Shown: in pieces, positions 56,903 through 64,000 of the stretch
Layout of the letters: every line of letters starts with the position of its first letter
Position numbering within the stretch: position 1 is the first letter of the stretch
Assembly: GCA_022820945.1 (NCBI GenBank)
Contig: JAJEEP010000127.1
Location: 1 to 64,000, forward strand
Origin: Alphaproteobacteria bacterium
GTDB lineage: Bacteria > Pseudomonadota > Alphaproteobacteria > UBA828
Reading direction: 5' to 3'
Length of the DNA stretch: 64,000 bases
Made by a program: the position numbers and the translations under genes
Notes under the pieces: generated by a model
Databases searched by the model: none
What the model saw: the letters and a program-made list of their open reading frames with translations, nothing else
Told to the model about the DNA's origin: nothing

Positions 56903-58711
56903 TCACGCCGTGGTGCGGCGGCCCTCGTCCTGGCCTGTGGCCGGGCGGCCGTTCCTGGCGACACCGGAGTCTCCGTTGCCCGCAATCCAGCTCGCGATGT
57001 GCTTGTTGGCGATCGAGCGGATCCGCTCGTGCAGCGCCTCCGAGACGGCCGCCATACGCTCGACGTCGCCCGGAACACGGGGGTCCGGAGCCTCGGCACT
57101 GCCGGGCCAGCCTGCGGCCGTGCGCGTCGCAGCCCCGATCCCCCTGAACGTGCCCGCGGTCATGGACGCTTCCTCGAGCGCCGTCGGCGCGTCGGTGCCG
57201 CGACCGCGTTGAATGCGGTCCAACACCTGCTCCATCTGCCGTGCCGCCTCCAGGGTCTCTCGTTCGCTCTCGGAGAATGCGCTGCCTTCAGCCTCCCCCT
57301 TGTCCAGGATCCAGCCGCCTTCCTTGCCCGCGCTGCGGATCGCGGTCTGGCCCCGCCATGCGTCCGTGGCGAAGGAGAGGCCGAGGCGAACCTGCTCGAT
57401 CAGCCCGAGGGCCGTGATCCGCCCGGCTGCACCGCCTTCGATCTCGACCGCGCGATACCCGGCCTCCGGTTCCTCTTCCGCATGCAGCCGCAGGCCACCC
57501 GTCCGTGTGCCCTCGCGGCTCTGTGCGCCCGCGTCGGCCAGCAGTGCTGTGGCAAGCTCCTCCAGCCAGCGGGGAACGCTCTGTTTCGCCAACGCGGACC
57601 CCAGCTCCGCCCGGACCGCAGCGGAATCCTCGGTGTTGCGCAGCCGCGACAGCGCATGGGCGAAGCCGATACCGTTGGATTCGCGCATCCGCCGACGCAC
57701 CGCGTCCGGAAGCCTCTCCGCAGCTTCCCTGAGGCCGCTCAGCTCCCGCTCCGGAGCCAACTCCTCGACCGGCGACCCGAGCTGAAGCAGTCTGGCGGTC
57801 TCTTCGTTCGCCGCCCTAATGCGCGCCTCCAGCGCGGAAATGTCATTCGAATCCGAGGCTTCGGTCGTGGGAAGTTTCGGGGGAGGCGCCGCTGCAGGCG
57901 GGCGGGCCGCGGCGGGTCGCTCCTCCTCTTTCTTCTTCTTGACGTCCGTACTGGCCGCCTCGATCGCCTGCTCGGCAAGAGTCCGCAACCACTGAATCTC
58001 GCCCGGATCGAACGAATGCAGGCGGTAGCCCGTCATCGGTGCGTAGTAGCTCCGCCGCGGCGCATGCGCCCCCCGGACGTTGCGCAGACGGATAGCGGAC
58101 AGTGCGGCGCGTGTCTTGAGTTCCTGAGTGTTCCAGGTCCGGTCGAGTGAGACAGCGAGTTCTGCCGCCGTCCGGCGATCGGGACCGCTCCCGGAGGAGG
58201 GACGCAGGTGTTCCAGCATGCGGACGGCGTAGAGCCCGAGGAGGCTCGTCGTCCCGCCGTCCACCGTCCTGTGCCGCTCGCCGGCCTCGATCCAGCGGTC
58301 TACCGCCTCGTGCACCGCCGCCGCAAGCTCCAGCGCCAGGACCGCGTAGCCGGCAACGGCCTCCGGACGGACGCCAGTATGGACCTCGCCGCTGAGGCGA
58401 CTGCGGATACAGTAGCTCTCGCCCTCCGACTCGATCGAGGCCTGCCGGATCCAGGCGGCGGCATCCGTCTGCCGCTCCGTGCCCCGGACGAGGTCGGCGG
58501 GCACGATACCGGTCTCGTTCACCAGACGGTTCGCAAGGACCTCGACAGCCTCCGGCAGGCGCGCATGCACACGCCCCGCCTCGCCCAGCCTGGCTCCGGT
58601 CCTGGGGTCTTCCAGTATCGTCCAGTCGAGCGGCGCGGTGCCGTCCAGTCGCTTCCTGGTCGCCTGAGGGAGCGCCGTGACGGCGCGGGTGAACAGCTTC
58701 TCGGTATTCAA
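56903..58711 (-). CDS. 602-aa cytoplasmic-type protein of the Tad locus, unknown
   Basis: ATG 58711 (MNTEKLFTRAVTALPQATRK). There is no signal peptide or membrane span. The N-terminal half is alpha-helical with ALELAAAVHEAVDRWIEAGER. The middle is a charged linker (STDVKKKKEEERPAAARPPA) followed by a coiled-coil-like region (ISALEARIRAANEETARLL). The C-terminal half has IRSAGKEGGWILDKGEAEGSAFSE and AARQMEQVLDRIQ. It ends in a hydrophilic tail. It sits between cpaB and the TPR-SPOR gene on the same strand, so a pilus regulatory or assembly role is possible, but no family is recognised. Confidence 0.5.
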   Translation of the reverse strand: MNTEKLFTRAVTALPQATRKRLDGTAPLDWTILEDPRTGARLGEAGRVHARLPEAVEVLANRLVNETGIVPADLVRGTERQTDAAAWIRQASIESEGESYCIRSRLSGEVHTGVRPEAVAGYAVLALELAAAVHEAVDRWIEAGERHRTVDGGTTSLLGLYAVRMLEHLRPSSGSGPDRRTAAELAVSLDRTWNTQELKTRAALSAIRLRNVRGAHAPRRSYYAPMTGYRLHSFDPGEIQWLRTLAEQAIEAASTDVKKKKEEERPAAARPPAAAPPPKLPTTEASDSNDISALEARIRAANEETARLLQLGSPVEELAPERELSGLREAAERLPDAVRRRMRESNGIGFAHALSRLRNTEDSAAVRAELGSALAKQSVPRWLEELATALLADAGAQSREGTRTGGLRLHAEEEPEAGYRAVEIEGGAAGRITALGLIEQVRLGLSFATDAWRGQTAIRSAGKEGGWILDKGEAEGSAFSESERETLEAARQMEQVLDRIQRGRGTDAPTALEEASMTAGTFRGIGAATRTAAGWPGSAEAPDPRVPGDVERMAAVSEALHERIRSIANKHIASWIAGNGDSGVARNGRPATGQDEGRRTTA

Positions 58712-58827
58712 CGTTGCTACTCCCTGGTAATGGTTAGTTGCCGCGGGCTATGAGCCCTCGCTCTTCGGTCACGCTGTCGATCCCGTCGTTCCCTTGTCGG
58801 AGGCCCGGCGGTAAGGGTTGGATGCAT

Positions 58828-59763
58828 TCACTCGAGGCCTGCATCGGCCACTGCCTCGTTGAAGGGGGCAGGCCCGGGCGCGCCGCCGAAAGTCACGTCT
58901 GTGACCTGGCTGCCCCGCACGACCCGAACCGTCTTCTGCTGCAGGTTCTCCTCCGGCAGCGCCAGAAGGCTCCGAATGTCCACAACCTCCGCCGGCTCCG
59001 CCGGTGCCCCGGCCGCCGCCAGCGGGCGCACCGCAAGCGAGAGCTCCCCCTCCAGCTCTCCAAGCGCAAGCAGACCTGTCTGCGACGGTAGAACCTCAAG
59101 GGTCGCGGTCACGATCTCCGTGCGCTCGACCTCGCCGCCGCCTTCCGCAGCGCTCGCCGCACTGCCGATGCGCCGGTCCACGGCAACCACGCGCACGTCC
59201 TCGAGGATCGTCCGCGCAAGCACGTTCTGCTCGCCCCGGTCGCGCGACTGCGCCGTCAGCACCACGTCCACGCGATCGCCCGGGTCGACCAGGCCCGAGT
59301 GGCGCGTGCCGGCCCCGAGCCTGACGGTGATGGCCCGCATGCCGGGCTTCAGCACCGCCGCCAGGAAGCCCCGCTGCCGGGGCCCCACCAGGGATTGCAA
59401 GGTCACCGGTGCGCCGGCTGAAATCGCCTGCCGCACCACGTGGCCGTAGGGCATCTCGTCCGGCTCCAGGTCCTCGGTCCCGATATGCCAGCGCCTGACG
59501 CTGTCTTCCTCGACGCCGACCTCGGTGAGATGCTGCTCGTCCAGCAGAGTGCCCACCGGCAGCGCCCGCGCGGCCGCGAGTACCATGACTTCGTCCGGCT
59601 CCTCCTCGACGACCGGCGCGGGCGCCGCCGCTGCCTGCTGCACGGGCGGCGGCGCCTGAACCGGCTCGGCCGCAGGAAGGATGAAGCGCATCACGAACAC
59701 GGCCGCGACCATGGGAACAATGCCCATCAGCGCGATGATGATGACGGTGCGGTAGCGCCTCAT
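58828..59763 (-). CDS. cpaB: CpaB/RcpC-like Tad pilus assembly protein (SAF domain)
   Basis: 311 aa. An N-terminal membrane anchor (TVIIIALMGIVPMVAAVFVMRFIL) and Pro/Ala spacer lead to a SAF domain (VMVLAAARALPVGTLLDEQHLTEV, YGHVVRQAISAGAPVTLQSLV) and the CpaB core (MRAITVRLGAGTRHSGLVDPGDRVDVVLT). LALGELEGELSLAVRPL and VRVVRGSQVTDVTFGG are typical CpaB ends. It stabilises the CpaC secretin in the periplasm. Its place after the peptidase gene matches the tadV-rcpC-rcpA order. Confidence 0.88.
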   Translation of the reverse strand: MRRYRTVIIIALMGIVPMVAAVFVMRFILPAAEPVQAPPPVQQAAAAPAPVVEEEPDEVMVLAAARALPVGTLLDEQHLTEVGVEEDSVRRWHIGTEDLEPDEMPYGHVVRQAISAGAPVTLQSLVGPRQRGFLAAVLKPGMRAITVRLGAGTRHSGLVDPGDRVDVVLTAQSRDRGEQNVLARTILEDVRVVAVDRRIGSAASAAEGGGEVERTEIVTATLEVLPSQTGLLALGELEGELSLAVRPLAAAGAPAEPAEVVDIRSLLALPEENLQQKTVRVVRGSQVTDVTFGGAPGPAPFNEAVADAGLE

Positions 59764-59781
59764 GTCAGCGATTCCTCGCGC

Positions 59782-60255
59782 TCATATCCCGTCCGAGAGC
59801 GCCCGCAGAGCCAGGACGATCACGGCCGGCGGGGCGATCGCGACCGCGAACGGCAGCTCCTTGCGCATGCGCCGCATCCTCTCGAAGGGCAGAAGGGCGG
59901 CCACGACGAGCGCCAGCGCGAACGCCGCCATGCCGAACAGGAAGAGGGTCAGGTGGGAGAGCGCAGGACCGATCCAGACACCGGCCACGGCGAACAGCTT
60001 GGCATCTCCGGCTCCGAAGCGCCCCGTCAGAAAGAGACCGAACCCGGCGGCGAGAATGATCGCGCCGACCGCAATGTGCTGCCAAAGGTCCCCAAGAGGT
60101 CTCACCGCGCCCGCTGCCGCGTAGACCGCAAAGAGGCCGAACAGCAGAAGAGGAACGGCGTTCGGAACCTCGCGGCGGCGCACATCGGTAGCGACGCTCG
60201 CGGCGAACAAAGCACACGCCGCAGCCTCTGCGATATGGACGACCACGTCGGCCAT
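59782..60255 (-). CDS. cpaA: CpaA/TadV-like prepilin peptidase (A24)
   Basis: 157 aa from ATG 60255 with GAGGAG five bases upstream. It is a small polytopic protein with both aspartate motifs of A24 peptidases: ASVATDVRRREVPNAVPLL and LTGRFGAGDAKLFAVAGVW. The length fits TadV rather than PilD. It would process Flp prepilins and pseudopilins, and no such pilin gene is in the window. A TTG 12 bases upstream is a less likely start. Confidence 0.85.
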   Translation of the reverse strand: MADVVVHIAEAAACALFAASVATDVRRREVPNAVPLLLFGLFAVYAAAGAVRPLGDLWQHIAVGAIILAAGFGLFLTGRFGAGDAKLFAVAGVWIGPALSHLTLFLFGMAAFALALVVAALLPFERMRRMRKELPFAVAIAPPAVIVLALRALSDGI

Positions 60256-60267
60256 GTGTCTCCTCAA

Positions 60268-63021
60268 CTATTTCCATGCGACTGCGAACCGGATTCGGCA
60301 GGCTTCGCGCCGAACGCGGCGATCGCCCGGCGGATCCGTCCGGCGGCACAAGGCTGGATCAGGTGCAAGAGTGCCGGCATCACAGTCGGTGCCAAAGCGT
60401 GAACATGAGCGCGCGGTCGATTGCCGGACGTTCGCGAAATTCGACTTTCGCCACCAAATCCGGTGTCTCTCGGAGTGCGACACCCAGGGTTGGCTGGACA
60501 GACTGGCGGCGCGATTCGCCAACCACGCCAAGGTACGGCCGTATCGTCCCGAACGGTCCCCCCCCAACCCGTAGCCGGCCTCGCCGTGAATGCTCACGCT
60601 GGGAGATTGCTCGTGGGTTAAGGACCGGAGACGAGTCTCAACGCCCAGCCCGAAGCCTCGACCGAGGCCGTCAGGAGCGAAACGAAGGCCGGCGCCGAGA
60701 CCCCAGAGGTCCTGGTCGTTCTCGCCGAGACCAAACGCAGCCTCGATGCTCCCCGTCAGGCTGAGGCGGGGATCGAAGACTCCCGCAACCGAGAAGGAGC
60801 CCTCTGTCTCCAGCGACCCACCATCGGCCCCATCCCCGGTCAGGTGCTTGTACGCCATGGATATCGAAGGTGAGCCTGGGAGAGGCGCGCTCCACGCCAG
60901 GCCGGCGCGATAGTCGCGTCCTCGTATCGCGGGCAGCGACGAGGATATGCTGCCACCGCCCTCGATCTTCAACGCAAAGGATTCGATGCCCGCTTCTGCC
61001 TGAAGCTCCCCGGACAGCACCTCGGCAACGGGAACGGCAGCGCCCGCGGCGTAGCTGAGCAGGCTTGCGTCGGAGCGCGACCAGGAAGGGAAACCAAGGT
61101 CGTCGCGATGGCGCAGCTCGCCCGTTCCGGCGCCGAGAGACACCCATACGTGTCCGCCAGTCGAGGCGTGCCACGCTGCAAAGGGATGCAGCGACAGGAA
61201 TTCCGTGTCGTGTTCGCCGGCAAGGTAGCCGCGTTGGGCTAGGCTCGCCTCGGCACGGTAGTGAAGACCGGTTCGGACGAACGAAGCGAGCGCGCCCACC
61301 TGCCAGGAGCCGGCTCCGAGCTCCGCTCCGGCGCTCAGAGCCTCGCTTGTCCCGCTGTAGTCGAAGCCGCTGCTCTCGCCCGACAGCGACGCAAGGCCTA
61401 CCGCAGGGGTAATGGCCGTGAAAGTGCGCGCCTCACCGGAAGACCAGTTGCGAACTTGGTCCCGAACGGCAGTGTGAGCGACATCGACGGCGCGGCGCGC
61501 ATGCACGGGCGCGAGCGCCGTGTGGACGGGATTGGAGACCGGCGGGAGCGAAGCGGACGACGGCTGCAAGGGTGCTGCCGGGCACCTCCACATCTCGCCA
61601 TCCCAGTGCGCATCGTCACGTATCCGGAGAGACGCGATCAGCTGGTCATCTTCAACATCCTCATCTTCGTCGCGGAAGCTGACATCGATACACAGCGTGT
61701 CGTCGACCGTATTGCCGAAGAGGACTTGATAAAGGTACGTGGAGGTGACGCCGTGCGCGGGGTCCCTCCCTGGTTCGGGATGGACGTATTCCAGCTGGCG
61801 CGAGTCCGGAGCGGGATCGAACCCGAGTGGCTGGGGGACGATGAGCCGGTAGACCGGAGCGGTGTCGTTTGGCTGTGTTCCTCGCTCAACCTGCGCTTCG
61901 GGCAGTTGAAGAACCAGCTGTGGGTCCGCATCGTTGTTTCTGTTCAAAGGCCGATCTTGCTGCACGAGGCTTCTTTCGGCGTCGGGGAACCGCCACTTTG
62001 CACGTTCGGGACTAATGATGAGCGCAATGCTTCGTGCGGCGCTTGCTGGAGGATTGGAGCTGTCGGTCACTCGGTACGAGCAGTCCGGGCCCCCATAGGC
62101 CACCTCGGGTGTGCCGGACAGAACCCGGGTTTGCGGGCCGAACCCCAAACCGGGAGGGAGCACGGTGGGAGGGGGAAACGTGCCAGGGGCAGGGTCCGGG
62201 CACTCAAGCTCATAGGTGTAAGGCCACACACCCCCGGTTGCTGGCTGGAACACTATTCTGGCGCGCTCGCCCACCCTTAGGCGCAGGACGTTCCCTGGTA
62301 CGACATGATTGGGAAGGGAAAGGCTGCCCGCCCCGCCCGTCACCTCGACCTCGACGGCCCTTGATCGGGTCGCGGGGGGTTGCGCGCTGTCTGTCACCGT
62401 GTAGGTGCATGAGTCCCGAAAATTGGTGTCCGGTGTACCCGCGAACACGCCGGTCGCAGGCGCGAAGCCCATCCCCGACGGCAGCTGCCCTCCGGCACAG
62501 GTGAAGTCGTAAGTGTAGGGCCGGACACCGTCGGTAGCTTCCGCCAACTGCTCGCCGAAGTAAGTCCCCACGGTGAGCTCGATCGGGTCCGGGGTGGGAA
62601 GGGAAAGGCTGCCCGCCCCGCCCGTCACCTCGACAACCAGACGAAGCCCATAGGTGACGCTCCGCTGCGGCCGGAAGCCAGGGTCGGCCTCGGTGACTGT
62701 GTAAGTGCATAAGAAGCTCTTGCCCCGGTCCCCATCAGGGGCCATGCTCGCAAGGATGCCCTGGTCCTGATAGAGCGATACCCATACGGGACAATCTTCG
62801 ATGCTTGTTTCATAGGGACGAAAAAAGCCGGGGATACTGAACGGGAGCTGGTACTCCCTCGGTTGTCCCGCAACAAACTCGAGCTCAAGCAGCTCAGTCT
62901 CCGGTATTTCTTCCACCTCCCCCACCGGGCGCTCGATTGAGAGGCCGCCACCGCCGCACGCTGCCGTCAGGATGGCGGCGAGGACGGCGAACGGAACCAG
63001 GTGCCGCGCACATCGCGCCAT
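60268..63021 (-). CDS. PIG-domain/beta-barrel surface lipoprotein, frameshifted at a G8 tract
   Basis: 917 aa as read, from ATG 63021 (MARCARHLVPFAVLAAILTAAC, lipobox). The exposed part has repeated Ig-like PIG modules (LELTVGTYFGEQLAEATDGVRPYTYDFTC, GAGSLSLP twice). A beta-barrel follows from about residue 600 (GSWQVGALASFVRTGLHYR, GYGLGGDRSGR). At 60558-60565 the coding strand has eight Gs. After it the frame becomes unlike a barrel and runs to 60268. One more G would give GYGLGGGPFGTIRPYLGVVG, then ETPDLVAKVEFRERPAIDRA, ending WHRL with stop at 60380-60382, a normal barrel C-terminus. The gene is therefore either switched off by slippage or mis-sequenced. Confidence 0.65.
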   Translation of the reverse strand: MARCARHLVPFAVLAAILTAACGGGGLSIERPVGEVEEIPETELLELEFVAGQPREYQLPFSIPGFFRPYETSIEDCPVWVSLYQDQGILASMAPDGDRGKSFLCTYTVTEADPGFRPQRSVTYGLRLVVEVTGGAGSLSLPTPDPIELTVGTYFGEQLAEATDGVRPYTYDFTCAGGQLPSGMGFAPATGVFAGTPDTNFRDSCTYTVTDSAQPPATRSRAVEVEVTGGAGSLSLPNHVVPGNVLRLRVGERARIVFQPATGGVWPYTYELECPDPAPGTFPPPTVLPPGLGFGPQTRVLSGTPEVAYGGPDCSYRVTDSSNPPASAARSIALIISPERAKWRFPDAERSLVQQDRPLNRNNDADPQLVLQLPEAQVERGTQPNDTAPVYRLIVPQPLGFDPAPDSRQLEYVHPEPGRDPAHGVTSTYLYQVLFGNTVDDTLCIDVSFRDEDEDVEDDQLIASLRIRDDAHWDGEMWRCPAAPLQPSSASLPPVSNPVHTALAPVHARRAVDVAHTAVRDQVRNWSSGEARTFTAITPAVGLASLSGESSGFDYSGTSEALSAGAELGAGSWQVGALASFVRTGLHYRAEASLAQRGYLAGEHDTEFLSLHPFAAWHASTGGHVWVSLGAGTGELRHRDDLGFPSWSRSDASLLSYAAGAAVPVAEVLSGELQAEAGIESFALKIEGGGSISSSLPAIRGRDYRAGLAWSAPLPGSPSISMAYKHLTGDGADGGSLETEGSFSVAGVFDPRLSLTGSIEAAFGLGENDQDLWGLGAGLRFAPDGLGRGFGLGVETRLRSLTHEQSPSVSIHGEAGYGLGGDRSGRYGRTLAWLANRAASLSSQPWVSHSERHRIWWRKSNFANVRQSTARSCSRFGTDCDAGTLAPDPALCRRTDPPGDRRVRREACRIRFAVAWK
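62310..62634. repeat. 40-bp exact direct repeat in the PIG domains
   Basis: TGGGAAGGGAAAGGCTGCCC and the 20 bases after it occur identically at 62310-62349 and 62595-62634, encoding VEVTGGAGSLSLP at the start of two PIG modules. Confidence 0.9.
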
Positions 63022-63197
63022 CCCACGGCCCGAGGGCGAGCGCGAGTCTCCCGCAGACGCGCTCCGCTCCGACGGACGACAGAACATGCTCCGTTCCGTT
63101 CTCATGCTGAGCCTGCGTTCCCGAACCGATCCCGTGCCACGTCAGTCATGGTGCGACGGAGGGTCGACGCCGTTGCCATTCCTTAGGGCCCCGTGTC

Positions 63198-64000
63198 TCA
63201 CGGACTCGGCACGCCGGCCGGGAGCGTGATCTGAGCCACGGTTCCCTGCCCCGGCAGCGAGTTGATCTTGATCACGCCCTCGTATTTCTTGGCCAGGTGG
63301 CCGGCCAGCGAGAGGCCGATTCCCATGGCGTCCTCGTGCGAGGTGTAGAACGGCCGGAAGATGTTCATGCGCTTCTCGGCCGCGATCCCGTTGCCGTTGT
63401 CGATCACCGTGATCACGATCTCGTCGTCCTTGCGCGCCGTGTCGATCCTGACGACGCCCTCGCGCCCGTCGAGCCCGTCCACGGCGCGCACCGAGTTCTC
63501 GACGATCTTCTTGAGCAGAAGGCGCAGTTCCGCCCGCGACGCGAGGATCTCGGGAACGTCGCCCAGCCGCTTCGAGATCACCTTCGCCGCCGTCGGCCCG
63601 CACGCCTCGATCGCCTCCTCGATACAGGCGTTGACATCGGTCATGCTGCGCCGCACCTCGCTGTTGGGCAGCGCCGCCACAGTCTCGAGGCGTTTCGCCA
63701 GACCGGCGATGCCGGCGGCCTCCTGACGGATGCTTGTCGAGATGTCGGCGAGCGCCGCCATCTCCTCGTCGAGGTCGATCCCGTCGGGCAGGTCGGCAAG
63801 TGTGTCGCTGTTGTCCAGCGCGTTCTGCAGGTGCTGCCGCGTCTGGCGCAGATAGTCCATGCGGGCAGTGATCTGGTCCGCCGCCGCGGAAAGCGTGCCG
63901 GCGGCCGACTTGACCACGAAGCCCCTGACCGTCGCCTCTTCGAGGTCGGGCTCTGCAGGCATGGGCGCCGGCGCGGGTGCAGAGTGTGCCGCAGGAGCTG
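63198..64000 (-). CDS. Sensor-kinase-like protein, C-terminal part (5' end outside window)
   Basis: The frame is open to the window edge through an Ala/Pro-rich stretch, with ATG 63962 as an internal candidate start. It shows a helical region (AADQITARMDYLRQTRQHLQ) without a clear phospho-acceptor histidine box, then a GHKL ATPase domain: LLLKKIVENSVRAVDG (N box), VITVIDNGNGIAAEK (G1), FYTSHEDAMGIGLSLAGHLAKKYEG (F and G2 boxes) and NSLPGQGTVAQITLP. It is probably a membrane or soluble histidine kinase, partner unknown. 176 bases separate it from the barrel lipoprotein gene. Confidence 0.75.
   Translation of the reverse strand, partial: APAAHSAPAPAPMPAEPDLEEATVRGFVVKSAAGTLSAAADQITARMDYLRQTRQHLQNALDNSDTLADLPDGIDLDEEMAALADISTSIRQEAAGIAGLAKRLETVAALPNSEVRRSMTDVNACIEEAIEACGPTAAKVISKRLGDVPEILASRAELRLLLKKIVENSVRAVDGLDGREGVVRIDTARKDDEIVITVIDNGNGIAAEKRMNIFRPFYTSHEDAMGIGLSLAGHLAKKYEGVIKINSLPGQGTVAQITLPAGVPSP

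Noticed and set aside
1-64000. tRNA, rRNA, riboswitch or oriT
   Set aside because: No tRNA cloverleaf, rRNA segment or known riboswitch consensus was recognised, and no oriT could be defined near the relaxase by eye.

Overview
The window is high-GC proteobacterial DNA (alphaproteobacterial is my tentative guess; there is no rRNA or tRNA to settle it). It has three blocks. (1) 1-34309, plus strand: an integrative or plasmid-borne conjugative module. It opens with the tail of an ISKra4-like transposase, then an IncI-type thin-pilus set (PilQ ATPase, PilR, PilS prepilin, two PilV-like tip proteins, and a prepilin-peptidase/TcpQ fusion). A type IVB (MPF-I, Dot/Icm-like) transfer channel follows in nearly the R64 tra order: DotD, DotC, DotB, IcmT, (TcpQ, Dsb-like), DotI, DotH, DotG, DotE, DotP, DotO, (SSB), (two exported proteins), DotA. 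The DNA-processing genes come last: an HD-like protein, a TraD-like coupling protein and a MOBF (TrwC/TraI) relaxase-helicase. The module ends with a 51-aa ORF and a large STAND/NACHT-like NTPase that looks like defence cargo. Most genes overlap by 1-8 bases, so the block is probably translated as one or a few coupled operons.

(2) 34523-40830, minus strand: a compact Dlt-like cassette for activating and transferring a small acyl group across the membrane. It contains an adenylation enzyme, carrier protein, MBOAT, SGNH/DltD-like protein and a 38-aa DltX-like miniprotein, preceded by a sulfotransferase-like protein and a His-rich polytopic membrane protein.

(3) 41512-64000, minus strand: cell-envelope genes. 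There is an AmiC-type amidase, a broken outer-membrane-protein gene, a secreted nuclease and an incomplete Tad/Flp pilus locus (CpaE, a membrane-anchored protein, a 2826-aa TadD-CpaC fusion secretin, a TPR-SPOR protein, a 602-aa unknown, CpaB, a CpaA/TadV peptidase). A PIG-domain/beta-barrel lipoprotein frameshifted at a G8 tract and the 3' part of a sensor-kinase-like gene follow. The Tad ATPase CpaF/TadA, TadB/TadC and the Flp pilin are not in the window.

The most unusual features are these. First, at least 45 short hairpin-forming repeats (18-bp or 15-bp tandem units, plus a 15-bp palindrome copied 45 bp apart) lie inside the coding sequences of the transfer genes. All preserve the frame, but they are read in different frames and orientations, and none were found in blocks 2 and 3. 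Second, the secretin carries 28 BON-like units of about 64 aa in an alternating A/B pattern. Third, there is the Dlt-like cassette with its extra sulfotransferase and His-rich membrane protein.
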